DNA of 36,648 nucleotides from Flavobacteriaceae bacterium (GCA_021647405.1 JAKIUU010000026.1:1-36648); one strand, 5' to 3'; positions 25,110-33,456 are shown, counted from the first letter of the stretch. Notes: a model not told the origin generated them from the letters alone. Numbers and translations: made by a program.

Positions 25110-25408
25110 ATCACATCTCGTACCTAAAGGCACGGTTTTGTCAATTCATCTTTTAAATTATCTATATTTTGTCCCTACAGGACAACTACAAAACAATAAC
25201 TTTTACAGCAATATAAAACAAGTCCATTTATGGACTTAATATGAGTAACTATAAGCTACCATCAAAGTTTTTGTGCCTTTAGGTACAAAATATAATTCTC
25301 CCTCCTTACCTGAGAACAACCTCTATAATCAGCGCTTATCATAAGAATCTGTGTCATCTGCTTTCAAAAATTATTTCTCCTTTTTTTTACTACATTTGAA
25401 AACCTTGT
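25110..25408 (+). repeat. ~300-bp direct repeat, left copy
   Basis: From ATCACATCTCGTACC to AAAACCTTGT this block reappears in the same orientation at 26935-27235, with a diverged patch near 25184-25210. Inside lie four short dyads: 25119-25134, 25171-25183, 25220-25237 (AAGTCCATTTATGGACTT) and 25273-25286. The first and last are inverted copies of each other, so the block looks like a MITE-type element. It ends with a promoter box. Confidence 0.85.
25391..25398 (+). promoter_or_regulatory. -7 promoter box for the aldehyde dehydrogenase gene, within the repeat
   Basis: TACATTTG, an exact TAnnTTTG match, 48 bases before the ATG at 25447. It is part of the direct repeat and appears again at 27218-27225. 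Confidence 0.55.
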
Positions 25409-25446
25409 TTTTTAAGACAATTAAAAAAAATTAAACTTACGTTTTT

Positions 25447-26808
25447 ATGTGCCAGCTAGTAGAAAATCAACATCAATATTTTAATACACATAAAACTAAA
25501 AATTTAAAGTTTCGTTTAAAGCAATTACAAAAATTAGAGGATGTCTTAAAATCTAACGAAAAAGAAATTTATAAAGCTATTTATAAAGACTTTAAAAAAT
25601 CTGAATTTGATACTTATACAAGTGAATTGTCTTTGGTTTATAACGATATTAAAGAAGCCAAACGAAATCTTAAATCTTGGGGAAAAGTTAAAAGTGTTGG
25701 TACAAATTTTCTAAATTTCCCTGCAAAAAGTTACATCATTCCAGAGCCACTTGGTGTGTGTTTGATAATTGGTGCGTGGAATTATCCTTATCAATTGTCA
25801 TTAGCACCGGTTGTGGCGGCCATTGCCGCGGGAAATACCATCATTTTAAAACCCAGTGAAATATCAAATGCAACAAGCGCCCTTATGGCACAACTCGTCA
25901 ATAATAATTTTGAGGCCAATTATTTTAAAGTTATTGAAGGCGGTGTTTCTGAAACTACAGAACTTTTAAATCAGAAATTCGACAAAATATTCTTTACGGG
26001 CAGCACGCAAGTGGGCAAAATTATCTATCAAGCGGCGGCTAAAAACCTAACACCAGTTACATTAGAATTGGGGGGTAAAAGTCCGACTTTTATCACGAAA
26101 AGCTGCAACATAAAAATGACTGTAAAACGGCTTATTTGGGCAAAATTTCTCAATGCTGGGCAGACCTGTATTGCGCCAGATTATATTATGATTCACCAAT
26201 CTAGAGAGCAAGAATTTTTAAAACTGGCCAAAGCCGAAATTCAAAAAGAACAATTTTCAATAGAGAATGGTAATTACGTACAGATAATTAATGAGCGAAA
26301 TGTAGAACGCCTTAAAAAGATGCTCCCTCAAGAAAAAATATATTTTGGCGGAAATATAAATCTCAAAAAAAGAATTATAGAACCCACTCTTTTACATAAT
26401 GTTTCATTCGATGACGCTGTAATGCAAGAAGAAATTTTCGGCCCTATTCTTCCTGTAATTTCTTACAATTCACTTCAAGAGGCGATTGATAAAGTAAATA
26501 AATTACCCAAGCCTCTTTCTTGTTATGTTTTTACAAACAATAAATCCGATAAGAAGAAAATATTAAATCAGATTTCATTTGGTGGTGGTGCTATAAACGA
26601 TGCCGTAATGCACATTACAAATAGCAAATTACCGTTTGGGGGTGTTGGCTTTAGTGGTCTTGGAAATTATCACGGTGAAGCCGGATTTAGATGTTTTACG
26701 CATTATAAAAGTGTACTCGATAAACCTACTTGGCTAGAGTTGCCCTTAAAGTATTATCCACATACCCCTTTTAAATTAAAATGGATAAAACGGTTTATGA
26801 GGTTTTAA
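25447..26808 (+). CDS. Aldehyde dehydrogenase (class 3-like)
   Basis: A 453-residue NAD(P)-dependent aldehyde dehydrogenase of the shorter class 3 type (fatty, aromatic or coniferyl aldehyde dehydrogenases). Catalytic residues are Cys241 (NAGQTCIAPDY), Glu207 (LELGGKSP) and Asn112 (GAWNYP). The cofactor loop is FTGSTQVG at about 183-190, and PFGGVGFSGLGNYHG is the conserved C-terminal segment. The C-terminus is basic and hydrophobic (KLKWIKRFMRF), perhaps a membrane association patch. The specific aldehyde is unknown. The gene lies alone between two ~300-bp direct repeats and its coding sequence looks A/T-rich, so it may be a mobile or acquired cassette. Confidence 0.92.
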   Translation: MCQLVENQHQYFNTHKTKNLKFRLKQLQKLEDVLKSNEKEIYKAIYKDFKKSEFDTYTSELSLVYNDIKEAKRNLKSWGKVKSVGTNFLNFPAKSYIIPEPLGVCLIIGAWNYPYQLSLAPVVAAIAAGNTIILKPSEISNATSALMAQLVNNNFEANYFKVIEGGVSETTELLNQKFDKIFFTGSTQVGKIIYQAAAKNLTPVTLELGGKSPTFITKSCNIKMTVKRLIWAKFLNAGQTCIAPDYIMIHQSREQEFLKLAKAEIQKEQFSIENGNYVQIINERNVERLKKMLPQEKIYFGGNINLKKRIIEPTLLHNVSFDDAVMQEEIFGPILPVISYNSLQEAIDKVNKLPKPLSCYVFTNNKSDKKKILNQISFGGGAINDAVMHITNSKLPFGGVGFSGLGNYHGEAGFRCFTHYKSVLDKPTWLELPLKYYPHTPFKLKWIKRFMRF

Positions 26809-26871
26809 GGTATCTTTTTATTAATCCCGAAGGTCGTACTCAAGTTATAAATATCTGCGCAAATCCTTACA

Positions 26872-26889
26872 ATCAGCGTTATCAGCGTT
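26872..26889. repeat. Tandem ATCAGCGTT pair
   Basis: ATCAGCGTT occurs twice head to tail, preceded by a looser relative (ATCTGCGCAAATCC at 26853). Related pieces (ATCAGCG, ATCTGTG, ATCTGC) occur inside both large direct repeats. Such short arrays are common between genes in Bacteroidota; their role is unknown to me. Confidence 0.5.
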
Positions 26890-26934
26890 CCAAAACACTT
26901 TCCTGGCGATTCATTTTTTTTAATTATTCTGATT

Positions 26935-27235
26935 ATCACATTTCGTACCTAAAGGCACGACTTTGTCAATTCTTCTTTTAAGTTATCTATTTTTTGTCCC
27001 TAAGGGACAGCCTCATAAAAAAAATTATTGGATCAGTATAAAACAAGTCCATTTATGGACTTAATATGAGTAACTATAAGCTACCCATCAAAGTTTTTGT
27101 GCCTTTAGGTACAAAATATAATTCTCCCTTCTTGCCTAAGAACAACCTGCTATAATCAGCGCTTATCATAAGAATCTGTGTCATCTGCGTTCAAAAATTA
27201 TTTCTCCTTTTTTTTACTACATTTGAAAACCTTGT
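26935..27235 (+). repeat. ~300-bp direct repeat, right copy
   Basis: Second copy of the block at 25110-25408, in the same orientation about 1.83 kb away. The same four dyads are at 26944-26959, 26996-27008, 27045-27062 and 27099-27112. GTCCCTAAGGGAC here is a fuller palindrome than its left-hand partner. The region 27009-27036 differs from the left copy. It ends in the same promoter box. Confidence 0.85.
27218..27225 (+). promoter_or_regulatory. -7 promoter box for the DUF1330-molybdoenzyme operon, within the repeat
   Basis: TACATTTG at the right end of the second direct repeat, 70 bases before the ATG at 27295. Identical to the box that serves the aldehyde dehydrogenase gene. Confidence 0.55.
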
Positions 27236-27274
27236 AATGTAAGATTCTACTGTTTTTCTACACTAACAAGGTTT
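27227..27274 (+). promoter_or_regulatory. 9-bp inverted repeat in the DUF1330 leader
   Basis: AAACCTTGT (27227-27235) and ACAAGGTTT (27266-27274) are exact complements 30 bases apart, starting right after the promoter box. The left arm belongs to the direct repeat, the right arm does not, and no such partner exists upstream of the aldehyde dehydrogenase gene. Confidence 0.35.
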
Positions 27275-27294
27275 AACTATTAATTCATTTTGAA

Positions 27295-27684
27295 ATGCTC
27301 ACAAATCAGATTCACCCCACCCCCGAACAATTATCCCAACTACAGACCTATCCTAAAAATATTCCTGTGGTAATGCTTAATATTTTAAAGTTTAAAGCCC
27401 AAACAGAATCAGGTGAGTCTGGTCAAGAAGCCTATGCCCGTTATTTTAAAAATGCAGGCCCTTTTGTTGCCAAATCGGGTGCTAAATTGGTATGGAAAGG
27501 ACGTGTACACACAAGTTTAATAGGAAATCTCGAAAATCAACCACAGGTAATTTTCCTAGTTGAATATCTTTCTGTTGACCATTTTTTGGCAATGGCTGGC
27601 AATCCAGAATATCAAAAAATAGCAACCGATAGGTCTTTGGCTTTAGAATACGGTGGTCTTATCGCTTGTCAACCAGAAATATAA
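27295..27684 (+). CDS. DUF1330 family protein
   Basis: A 129-residue protein of the DUF1330 family, a small ferredoxin-like (dimeric alpha-beta barrel) fold of unknown function. VVMLNILKFK, the AYARYFKNAG helix and the VIFLVEYLSVDHFLAMAGNPEYQ segment followed by a Tyr-Gly-Gly are characteristic. No signal peptide. The stop overlaps the start of the molybdopterin oxidoreductase gene by one base (TAATG), so they are translationally coupled. Its partner and substrate are unknown. Confidence 0.8.
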   Translation: MLTNQIHPTPEQLSQLQTYPKNIPVVMLNILKFKAQTESGESGQEAYARYFKNAGPFVAKSGAKLVWKGRVHTSLIGNLENQPQVIFLVEYLSVDHFLAMAGNPEYQKIATDRSLALEYGGLIACQPEI

Positions 27685-29786
27685 TGAATAATACACAAAT
27701 CCATTTCCGTACCTGCAATCTTTGCGAAGCGATGTGCGGCTTAGAAATTACTTATAAAAACACTGAAATAATCGCCATTAAAGGGGATAAAAAAGACCCT
27801 TTAAGTCGCGGGCATATTTGTCCAAAAGCCACGGCTTTAGAAGATTTATATCACGACAAAGACCGCTTAAAAACCCCTATAAAACGCACAGAAAAAGGTT
27901 GGATAGACATTTCTTGGGAAGAAGCTTTTGACGAAGTGGCCACACAAATTAAAAACATCCAAAAAAAATACGGTAAAAATGCCGTAGGTTCCTATCGCGG
28001 CAATCCAACGGTTCATAATATTGGTTTGATGTTGTTTGGTGCCCCATTTATGCAAAGTGTGGGTTCTAATCAGAAATACACCGCCACATCGGTTGACCAA
28101 CTACCCCATCATTTTGCTTCTTTAATGATGTTTGGACATTATCTCATGTTTCCCATTCCCGATATAGACAGAACCGATTTTATGCTTATCATGGGTGCTA
28201 ACCCGGCTGCTTCAAACGGCAGTATTATGACAGCTCCCGACTTTTCGAAACGCCTTAAAGCCATTCAAAATCGCGGTGGAAAAGTAGTGGTGGTTGATCC
28301 GCGTTTTACGGAAACTTCAAAAATTGCGACAACACATCATTTTATAAAACCTGGTAAAGATGCCTTGCTGCTTTTAGCTATGCTCAATGTCATTTTTGAT
28401 GAAAATCTAGCTGATGCTAAACATCTAAAAAATCATATAAACGGTTGGAACACGGTAAAAGAAATTGTGAGCAATTATCCTCCAGAAAAAGTAGCTACTA
28501 GTACTGGAATGACAAGCGAAAATATTAAAAATTTAGCACGACAATTTGCAACAGCCAAAACAGCGGTTTGTTATGGTCGCATGGGTCTTTCTACCCAAGA
28601 ATTCGGTGGTTTGTGTCAGTGGTTGGTGAACGTGCTGAACATTGTAACGGGTAATTTAGACACAGAAGGTGGCGCTTTATTCACCAAACCGGCTATTGAT
28701 GTTGTAGAGATGTCTCGTAGAACAGGTAAAATAGGTAGTTTTAACAAACGTCAAAGTAGGGTACACGGTTTGCCCGAATTTACAGGCGAATTTCCTGTTT
28801 CCACCTTGGCGGATGAAATTTTAACACCCGGTAAAGACCAAATAAAAGCGATGATAACAGTTGCGGGGAACCCCGTTTTATCTACGCCAAATGGTAAACA
28901 TCTTGAAAAGGCTTTAGATTCACTAGAATTTATGGTGGCCATAGATATTTACCTCAACGAAACTACCAAATACGCTAACATCATTTTACCGACAACAACA
29001 GGATTAGAAACTGCTGTTTACGATTTGATTTTTCATCAATTTGCCATCAGGAATACGGCTAAATATGCCGAAGCGCTGTTTGAAAAAGACAGCAATCAGC
29101 GTCACGATTGGGAAATTTTAGAAGCCTTGACATCGCGCTTAAGCGGAAAAGAAAATCCGGCTAATCTAGAACAAACTTTAGATTATATGTTACAATTTAG
29201 TGCTTATAAAGAGTCAGAATTATCTGTAGCCACACTCAAAAAACAACCTCACGGAATCGATTTTGGCGCCTTAAAACCACAGTTACCAGAGCGCTTGTTT
29301 ACAAAAGACAAAAAAATTGAATTGGCACATCCTTTATTTATAAAAGACTTGGATCGCTTAAACAAAACCTCTTCGGATAAAAACACAGATACTTATCCTT
29401 TTTCACTTATCGGACGCCGTCATTTACGCTCTAATAATTCGTGGATGCACAACAGCAAACGTCTTATAAAAGGCAAAGAACGTTGTACTTTACTGATAAA
29501 TGCTGAAGATGCCCATCAGCTTAAGCTTAAAAATAATGAAAAAGTAAGTGTTATATCAAATGTTGGATCGGTTATTTTACCCGTAGAAATTACAGAGCAA
29601 ATGATGCCAAAAGTTGTGAGTATACCTCATGGTTGGGGGCATCACCGCAAAGGCATAAAACTAGAAATCGCACAACAAAATGCAGGCGTAAGTATTAACG
29701 ATTTAACAGACTCAAATAGGTTAGACACCTTAACAGGTAATGCCGACTTTAGTGGTACCCGTGTTAAAATTGAAAGGCTGAATTAA
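27684..29786 (+). CDS. Molybdopterin-dependent oxidoreductase (bis-MGD, [4Fe-4S])
   Basis: A 700-residue member of the DMSO reductase/formate dehydrogenase family. The N-terminal cluster motif is C11-x2-C14-x3-C18-x27-C46. Molybdopterin-binding segments follow (SYRGNPTVHN; LIMGANPAASNG; VVVVDPRFTETSKIA), and the C-terminal MGD-binding domain starts near residue 575 (FSLIGRRHLRSNNSWMHNS) and includes IPHGWGHH. There is no Tat signal, so it is probably cytoplasmic. The residue at the usual Mo-ligand position is not certain from reading. The frame extends 18 bases upstream, but the ATG at 27684 overlaps the DUF1330 stop and begins just before the cysteine motif. Substrate unknown; no dedicated electron-transfer subunit is adjacent. 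Confidence 0.87.
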   Translation: MNNTQIHFRTCNLCEAMCGLEITYKNTEIIAIKGDKKDPLSRGHICPKATALEDLYHDKDRLKTPIKRTEKGWIDISWEEAFDEVATQIKNIQKKYGKNAVGSYRGNPTVHNIGLMLFGAPFMQSVGSNQKYTATSVDQLPHHFASLMMFGHYLMFPIPDIDRTDFMLIMGANPAASNGSIMTAPDFSKRLKAIQNRGGKVVVVDPRFTETSKIATTHHFIKPGKDALLLLAMLNVIFDENLADAKHLKNHINGWNTVKEIVSNYPPEKVATSTGMTSENIKNLARQFATAKTAVCYGRMGLSTQEFGGLCQWLVNVLNIVTGNLDTEGGALFTKPAIDVVEMSRRTGKIGSFNKRQSRVHGLPEFTGEFPVSTLADEILTPGKDQIKAMITVAGNPVLSTPNGKHLEKALDSLEFMVAIDIYLNETTKYANIILPTTTGLETAVYDLIFHQFAIRNTAKYAEALFEKDSNQRHDWEILEALTSRLSGKENPANLEQTLDYMLQFSAYKESELSVATLKKQPHGIDFGALKPQLPERLFTKDKKIELAHPLFIKDLDRLNKTSSDKNTDTYPFSLIGRRHLRSNNSWMHNSKRLIKGKERCTLLINAEDAHQLKLKNNEKVSVISNVGSVILPVEITEQMMPKVVSIPHGWGHHRKGIKLEIAQQNAGVSINDLTDSNRLDTLTGNADFSGTRVKIERLN

Positions 29787-29812
29787 TCAATACGTCTAAA
29801 AAAATGCATTAA

Positions 29813-29843
29813 ATTCCCCTCTTGAGAGGGGTTAGGGGTGTGT
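29813..29843 (+). repeat. G-rich palindromic repeat, copy A
   Basis: A hairpin CCCCTCTTGAGAGGGG (29816-29831) followed by the tail TTAGGGGTGTGT (29832-29843). All 31 bases equal the reverse complement of 33834-33864 inside the DUF559 gene. It lies between the molybdoenzyme and DUF3179 genes and may also act as a terminator. Confidence 0.8.
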
Positions 29844-29925
29844 TCTTCTTGATACTTTCTATCCTTTCAGGAAAGGAAAACTCGAAATGACACTTCTTAA
29901 TTTAACTAACCAAAACCGTTTTATC

Positions 29926-31074
29926 ATGTTTAAAAACAAACGCATCTTAACTTTTATCATTTTATTTGTAAGCTTTTCAACCATCGCGCAAGCGCAATTT
30001 AAAAACCCGAAAAAACTTCCTTTTACGTGGAAAACGGATATTAAAAAGCACACCGTAAAACTCTCAGAAATTATGATTGTTTTACCCAAAGGCTCCTTTC
30101 CTAAAATAGAACATCCTAAATATGTAGGCAGACAAGAAGCTACGACTATGTTTTATGGCAAAGAGCCAGTTATAACTGTAAGTATCAATGGCCAAGCCAA
30201 AGCTTTTTCGCTCAATATGCTTACTACGCATGAAATGGTAAACGATGAGTTGGGCAGTGTCCCAATTTTAGCCACTTATTGTCCACTTTGTAACGCGGGT
30301 TTGGTTTATAACAGAAAAGTGACAATAAATGGTAAAACCGAAATTTTAGACTTTGAAGTATCGGGAATGCTGCGCAATAGTGATATGGTTATGATGGATA
30401 CAAAAACCGAGACTTTATGGCAACAGCTAACTGGCGAAGCCATTGTGGGTACATATTCTGGTAATGTTTTAACAGCTATACCTTCTATGATTGTTTCAGT
30501 TGATGAATTTTTTACACGTTATCCTATGGGACAGATACTCTCTAAAAAAACAGGTATTGCTCAAGCTGAAAAATATTATGGTTACAATCCGTATGTTAAT
30601 TACGACAGTAAAGCCAAACCAATATCACAGTTTATAAACCCTTTAAACGTCAGCTCTCGATTGCCAGCTATGGCGCGTGTTGTAGATATACAAAGCGAAG
30701 GTAAATACAAAATTTACCCCTTTAGTACTATTGCAAAAAAAGGTGTGATTCACGATGATTTTAAAAGTGCTAAAATAGTGGTCTTTTTTAAATCGGGTAC
30801 CATAAGCGTTATGGACAAAGCCGATATTACAAAATCTAAAGATATTGGCACTGTGACTGTTTTTAAACGCTTTTTAAACGGCCAAGAATACCGTTTTAAA
30901 AAAATAGATAACACCTTTGTAGATGACAATACGCATTCAAAATGGGATGTTATGGGCTATTGTTACGAAGGCGTATCAAAAGGCAAACAATTAGAAATTG
31001 AACCCCATGGCAATCATTTTGCTTTTGCGTGGTTTGCTTTTCATCCAAAAACCAAAATATTTAAAAATAAATAG
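29926..31074 (+). CDS. DUF3179 family secreted protein
   Basis: A 382-residue protein of the DUF3179 family, function unknown. I start it at the ATG at 29926, which gives a clean signal peptide (MFKNKRILTFIILFVSFSTI, cleavage likely after AQA). The frame is open back to 29887, but that would put 13 polar residues in front of the signal. Diagnostic parts are VTVSINGQAKAFSLNML, then ILATYCPLCNAGLVYNRKV with a CxxC pair, and later SGMLRNSDMVMMD with TLWQQLTGEA. The CxxC could bind metal or be redox-active in the periplasm. It is followed 33 bases later by glpF, so the two may be one transcript. Confidence 0.82.
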   Translation: MFKNKRILTFIILFVSFSTIAQAQFKNPKKLPFTWKTDIKKHTVKLSEIMIVLPKGSFPKIEHPKYVGRQEATTMFYGKEPVITVSINGQAKAFSLNMLTTHEMVNDELGSVPILATYCPLCNAGLVYNRKVTINGKTEILDFEVSGMLRNSDMVMMDTKTETLWQQLTGEAIVGTYSGNVLTAIPSMIVSVDEFFTRYPMGQILSKKTGIAQAEKYYGYNPYVNYDSKAKPISQFINPLNVSSRLPAMARVVDIQSEGKYKIYPFSTIAKKGVIHDDFKSAKIVVFFKSGTISVMDKADITKSKDIGTVTVFKRFLNGQEYRFKKIDNTFVDDNTHSKWDVMGYCYEGVSKGKQLEIEPHGNHFAFAWFAFHPKTKIFKNK

Positions 31075-31107
31075 TACATTGGTGGGTTTAATTTTCAATC
31101 CATTTAT

Positions 31108-31905
31108 ATGTCAGTTTATTTAGCAGAGTTTTTAGGAACTTTTCTCCTTATTTTGTTTGGTGGCGGTGTGGTTGCCGGTGCCGTTTTAAAAGATTCTAAA
31201 TCGTTTAATGCAGGTTGGTTAACTATTTGTACAGCTTGGGGTCTTGCCGTAGCTTTTGCCATTTATGCCGTGGGCAGTATTAGTGGGGCACATATTAATC
31301 CGGCTGTGACTTTAAGTTTTGCTTTTGCAGGCGAATTCCCTTGGGCAAAAGTTCCCGGCTATATCTTATCACAAATTGCAGGCGCTTTTACAGGCGCTGT
31401 TTTAGTGTGGATTTTCTATATGCCTTTATGGTCAAAATCTGACGATAAAGAAGGTAAACTCGCTATATTTTGTACAGGACCAGCTATCCGTTCATTACTC
31501 AATAATTTTATCAATGAAATGGTGGCTACTGCTATTTTAATTTTTGCCCTTATGTTTATTGGCACTAATAATTTTACCGAAGGGTTAAATCCTTTAGTTG
31601 TGGGTGCACTCATTATGGCTATTGGCTATTCTTTGGGGGGTACAACAGGATTTGCCATTAATCCGGCTCGTGATTTAGGGCCTCGCATCGCCCATTTTTT
31701 AATGCCTATAAAAGGCAAAGGCACTTCGGATTGGGGCTATGCTTTAATCCCCATTTTTGGGCCAATTTTGGGTGGATTCATCGGTGCAGCTGCTTATCAA
31801 ATGCTGTATAAAAATATGTTTTCAACTATTAATTGGTTGGTCATTGGTTTAGGCATTTTAATATTGCTTACGGCCGTTTATAAAAATATAACTTCAGAAT
31901 CTTAA
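31108..31905 (+). CDS. glpF: Glycerol uptake facilitator GlpF (MIP family)
   Basis: A 265-residue inner-membrane channel with six full helices and two half-helices. Both NPA boxes are intact: N64-P-A in GAHINPAVTL and N185-P-A-R-D189 in FAINPARDLGPR. The aspartate after NPAR is typical of glycerol-conducting aquaglyceroporins rather than water channels. It lets glycerol diffuse in, where the next gene product traps it by phosphorylation. The gap to glpK is six bases. Confidence 0.93.
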   Translation: MSVYLAEFLGTFLLILFGGGVVAGAVLKDSKSFNAGWLTICTAWGLAVAFAIYAVGSISGAHINPAVTLSFAFAGEFPWAKVPGYILSQIAGAFTGAVLVWIFYMPLWSKSDDKEGKLAIFCTGPAIRSLLNNFINEMVATAILIFALMFIGTNNFTEGLNPLVVGALIMAIGYSLGGTTGFAINPARDLGPRIAHFLMPIKGKGTSDWGYALIPIFGPILGGFIGAAAYQMLYKNMFSTINWLVIGLGILILLTAVYKNITSES

Positions 31906-31911
31906 AATATT

Positions 31912-33399
31912 ATGTCACAAAAATATATCATTGCTTTAGACCAAGGTACAACGAGTTCTCGTTCCGTTTTATTTAATCAGAAAGGTCAGATTATAGCCAT
32001 CGAACAACAAGAATTCGAACAGATTTTTCCTAAATCGGGATGGGTAGAGCACCGCCCAGAGGACATTTTAAATTCGCAGTTAGAAACTTTAGAGAGACTC
32101 ATAAAAAATAACACTATTTCGCCAAAAGATATTGCGGGTATTGGCATTACCAATCAGCGTGAAACAGCTGTCGTATGGGATAAAAATACGGGCAAACCCA
32201 TTTACAATGCCATTGTGTGGCAAGATAAACGCACCGCCCCTATTTGTGCTGATTTAAAAGCGCAAAATCTAGAAAATTACGTCAAAAAAACTACGGGTTT
32301 GGTAATTGATTCCTATTTTTCGGGTACTAAAATAAAATGGTTGCTCGATAATGTTACGGGAGTCAGAGAAAAAGCTGCAAACGGCGATTTACTTTTTGGC
32401 ACAGTCGATACTTGGCTTATTTGGCACTTAACCCAAGGCAAAGTCCACGCGACAGATTATTCTAACGCCTCAAGAACACTGATTTACAATATAAAATCTT
32501 TAGCGTGGGATGACAGCTTGTGTAAAGCGCTCGACATTCCTAAAAACATGCTTCCCGAAGTGAAACCGTCAAGCGGTTTGTTTGGTTATTACGCTTTGGA
32601 TGGTGTTGATATTCCTATTACAGGCGTGGCTGGCGATCAACAAGCCGCCCTATTTGGACAATCGTGTTTTGAAAAAGGAGAGGCTAAAAATACTTACGGT
32701 ACAGGTTGTTTTATGCTGATGAATACAGGCCAAAATTTACAATATTCTAAAAAAGGATTGCTCACAACTATTGCTTGGGGCTTAGAAGGTAAAGTAACTT
32801 ATGCGCTAGAAGGCAGCGTGTTTATAGCTGGTGCCGCTATTCAATGGCTCCGTGATGGTTTAAAATTGATAAAAACAGCTCCAGAATCTGAAGCAATCGC
32901 TCAAGAGGTAGAGGGAGAAACCCCTGTGTATGTTGTGCCTGCTTTTGTGGGATTGGGAGCGCCTTATTGGGATATGTATGCACGTGGGGCTATTTTTGGG
33001 CTCAATCGCGATACCGGAAATACGCATATTGTAAAAGCTACTTTAGAATCTTTAGCTTATCAAACCAAAGATATTTTAAATGCGATGCAAGAGGACTCTG
33101 GAGTTAAATTATCCGCTTTAAAAGTGGATGGTGGCGCTTGCGCGAATAATTTATTGATGCAGTTTCAAGCAGATATTTTAAATACACCTGTAGAGCGTGC
33201 TCAAGTCATTGAATCTACGGCTTTAGGCGCCGCTTATCTCGCCGGAATTGGCGTGGGGCTGTGGCAAAAAGAAGACATCCTAAAGAATAGAAAACTGGAC
33301 AAACTTTTTAAACCCTCTTTTGACAATGATACGATTAACCGCCTCTATAAAGGATGGCAAAAAGCGGTAAAACGCACTATGAATTGGGAGGAAGAATAA
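31912..33399 (+). CDS. glpK: Glycerol kinase GlpK
   Basis: A 495-residue FGGY-family kinase of normal length that makes sn-glycerol 3-phosphate from glycerol and ATP in the cytoplasm. DQGTTSSRSVLF at the N-terminus is the phosphate-binding loop. NQRETAVVWD, the PSSGLFGYYA segment, GVAGDQQAALFGQ and KVDGGACANNLLMQFQAD are the other signatures. It follows glpF closely. In many Flavobacteriaceae I would expect glpD nearby; here it is about 740 bases downstream, with a repeat-flanked DUF559 gene in between. Confidence 0.96.
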   Translation: MSQKYIIALDQGTTSSRSVLFNQKGQIIAIEQQEFEQIFPKSGWVEHRPEDILNSQLETLERLIKNNTISPKDIAGIGITNQRETAVVWDKNTGKPIYNAIVWQDKRTAPICADLKAQNLENYVKKTTGLVIDSYFSGTKIKWLLDNVTGVREKAANGDLLFGTVDTWLIWHLTQGKVHATDYSNASRTLIYNIKSLAWDDSLCKALDIPKNMLPEVKPSSGLFGYYALDGVDIPITGVAGDQQAALFGQSCFEKGEAKNTYGTGCFMLMNTGQNLQYSKKGLLTTIAWGLEGKVTYALEGSVFIAGAAIQWLRDGLKLIKTAPESEAIAQEVEGETPVYVVPAFVGLGAPYWDMYARGAIFGLNRDTGNTHIVKATLESLAYQTKDILNAMQEDSGVKLSALKVDGGACANNLLMQFQADILNTPVERAQVIESTALGAAYLAGIGVGLWQKEDILKNRKLDKLFKPSFDNDTINRLYKGWQKAVKRTMNWEEE

Positions 33400-33401
33400 A
33401 G

Positions 33402-33446
33402 CTCCCCTCCCGATAGCTATCGGGATGAGAGGGGCTGGGGGTGTGT
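33402..33446 (+). repeat. G-rich palindromic repeat, copy B (left flank of the DUF559 gene)
   Basis: An inner perfect 16-bp palindrome (CCCGATAGCTATCGGG, 33409-33424) is enclosed by outer arms CCCCTC and GAGAGGGG, followed by the tail CTGGGGGTGTGT (33435-33446). It starts three bases after the glpK stop and ends ten bases before the DUF559 start. It is inverted relative to the copy at the gene's other end. Confidence 0.8.
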
Positions 33447-33456
33447 AAAAAATGTC

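Larger units (their letters stand above)
24882..25446. other. 565-base repeat-rich gap before the aldehyde dehydrogenase gene
   Basis: No convincing gene. It holds a REP-like hairpin (24991-25019), the left copy of a ~300-bp direct repeat (25110-25408) and a promoter box at 25391. An open minus-strand frame across 24759-25133 runs through the repeat and has no recognisable protein character. Confidence 0.65.
26809..27294. other. 486-base repeat-rich gap after the aldehyde dehydrogenase gene
   Basis: No convincing gene. It holds a tandem 9-mer (26872-26889), the right copy of the direct repeat (26935-27235), a promoter box (27218-27225) and an inverted repeat in the following leader (27227-27274). 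Confidence 0.65.

Noticed and set aside
24759..25133. Open minus-strand frame of 124 codons over the gap after the crotonase operon
   Set aside because: It is antisense to the 59-residue gene and runs through REP and direct-repeat sequence; the translated product has no domain, and part of it is simply the translated hairpin.
26781..26981. Open frame of 66 codons overlapping the end of the aldehyde dehydrogenase gene
   Set aside because: It begins inside the gene in another frame and continues into repeat sequence; no sign of a real protein.
25110..27235. CRISPR array
   Set aside because: Short palindromes recur, but there are only two copies of the set, no regular spacers, and no cas genes in the window.
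25110..27235. Composite transposon around the aldehyde dehydrogenase gene
   Set aside because: The flanking repeats are only ~300 bp, encode no transposase, and I see no target-site duplication outside them.
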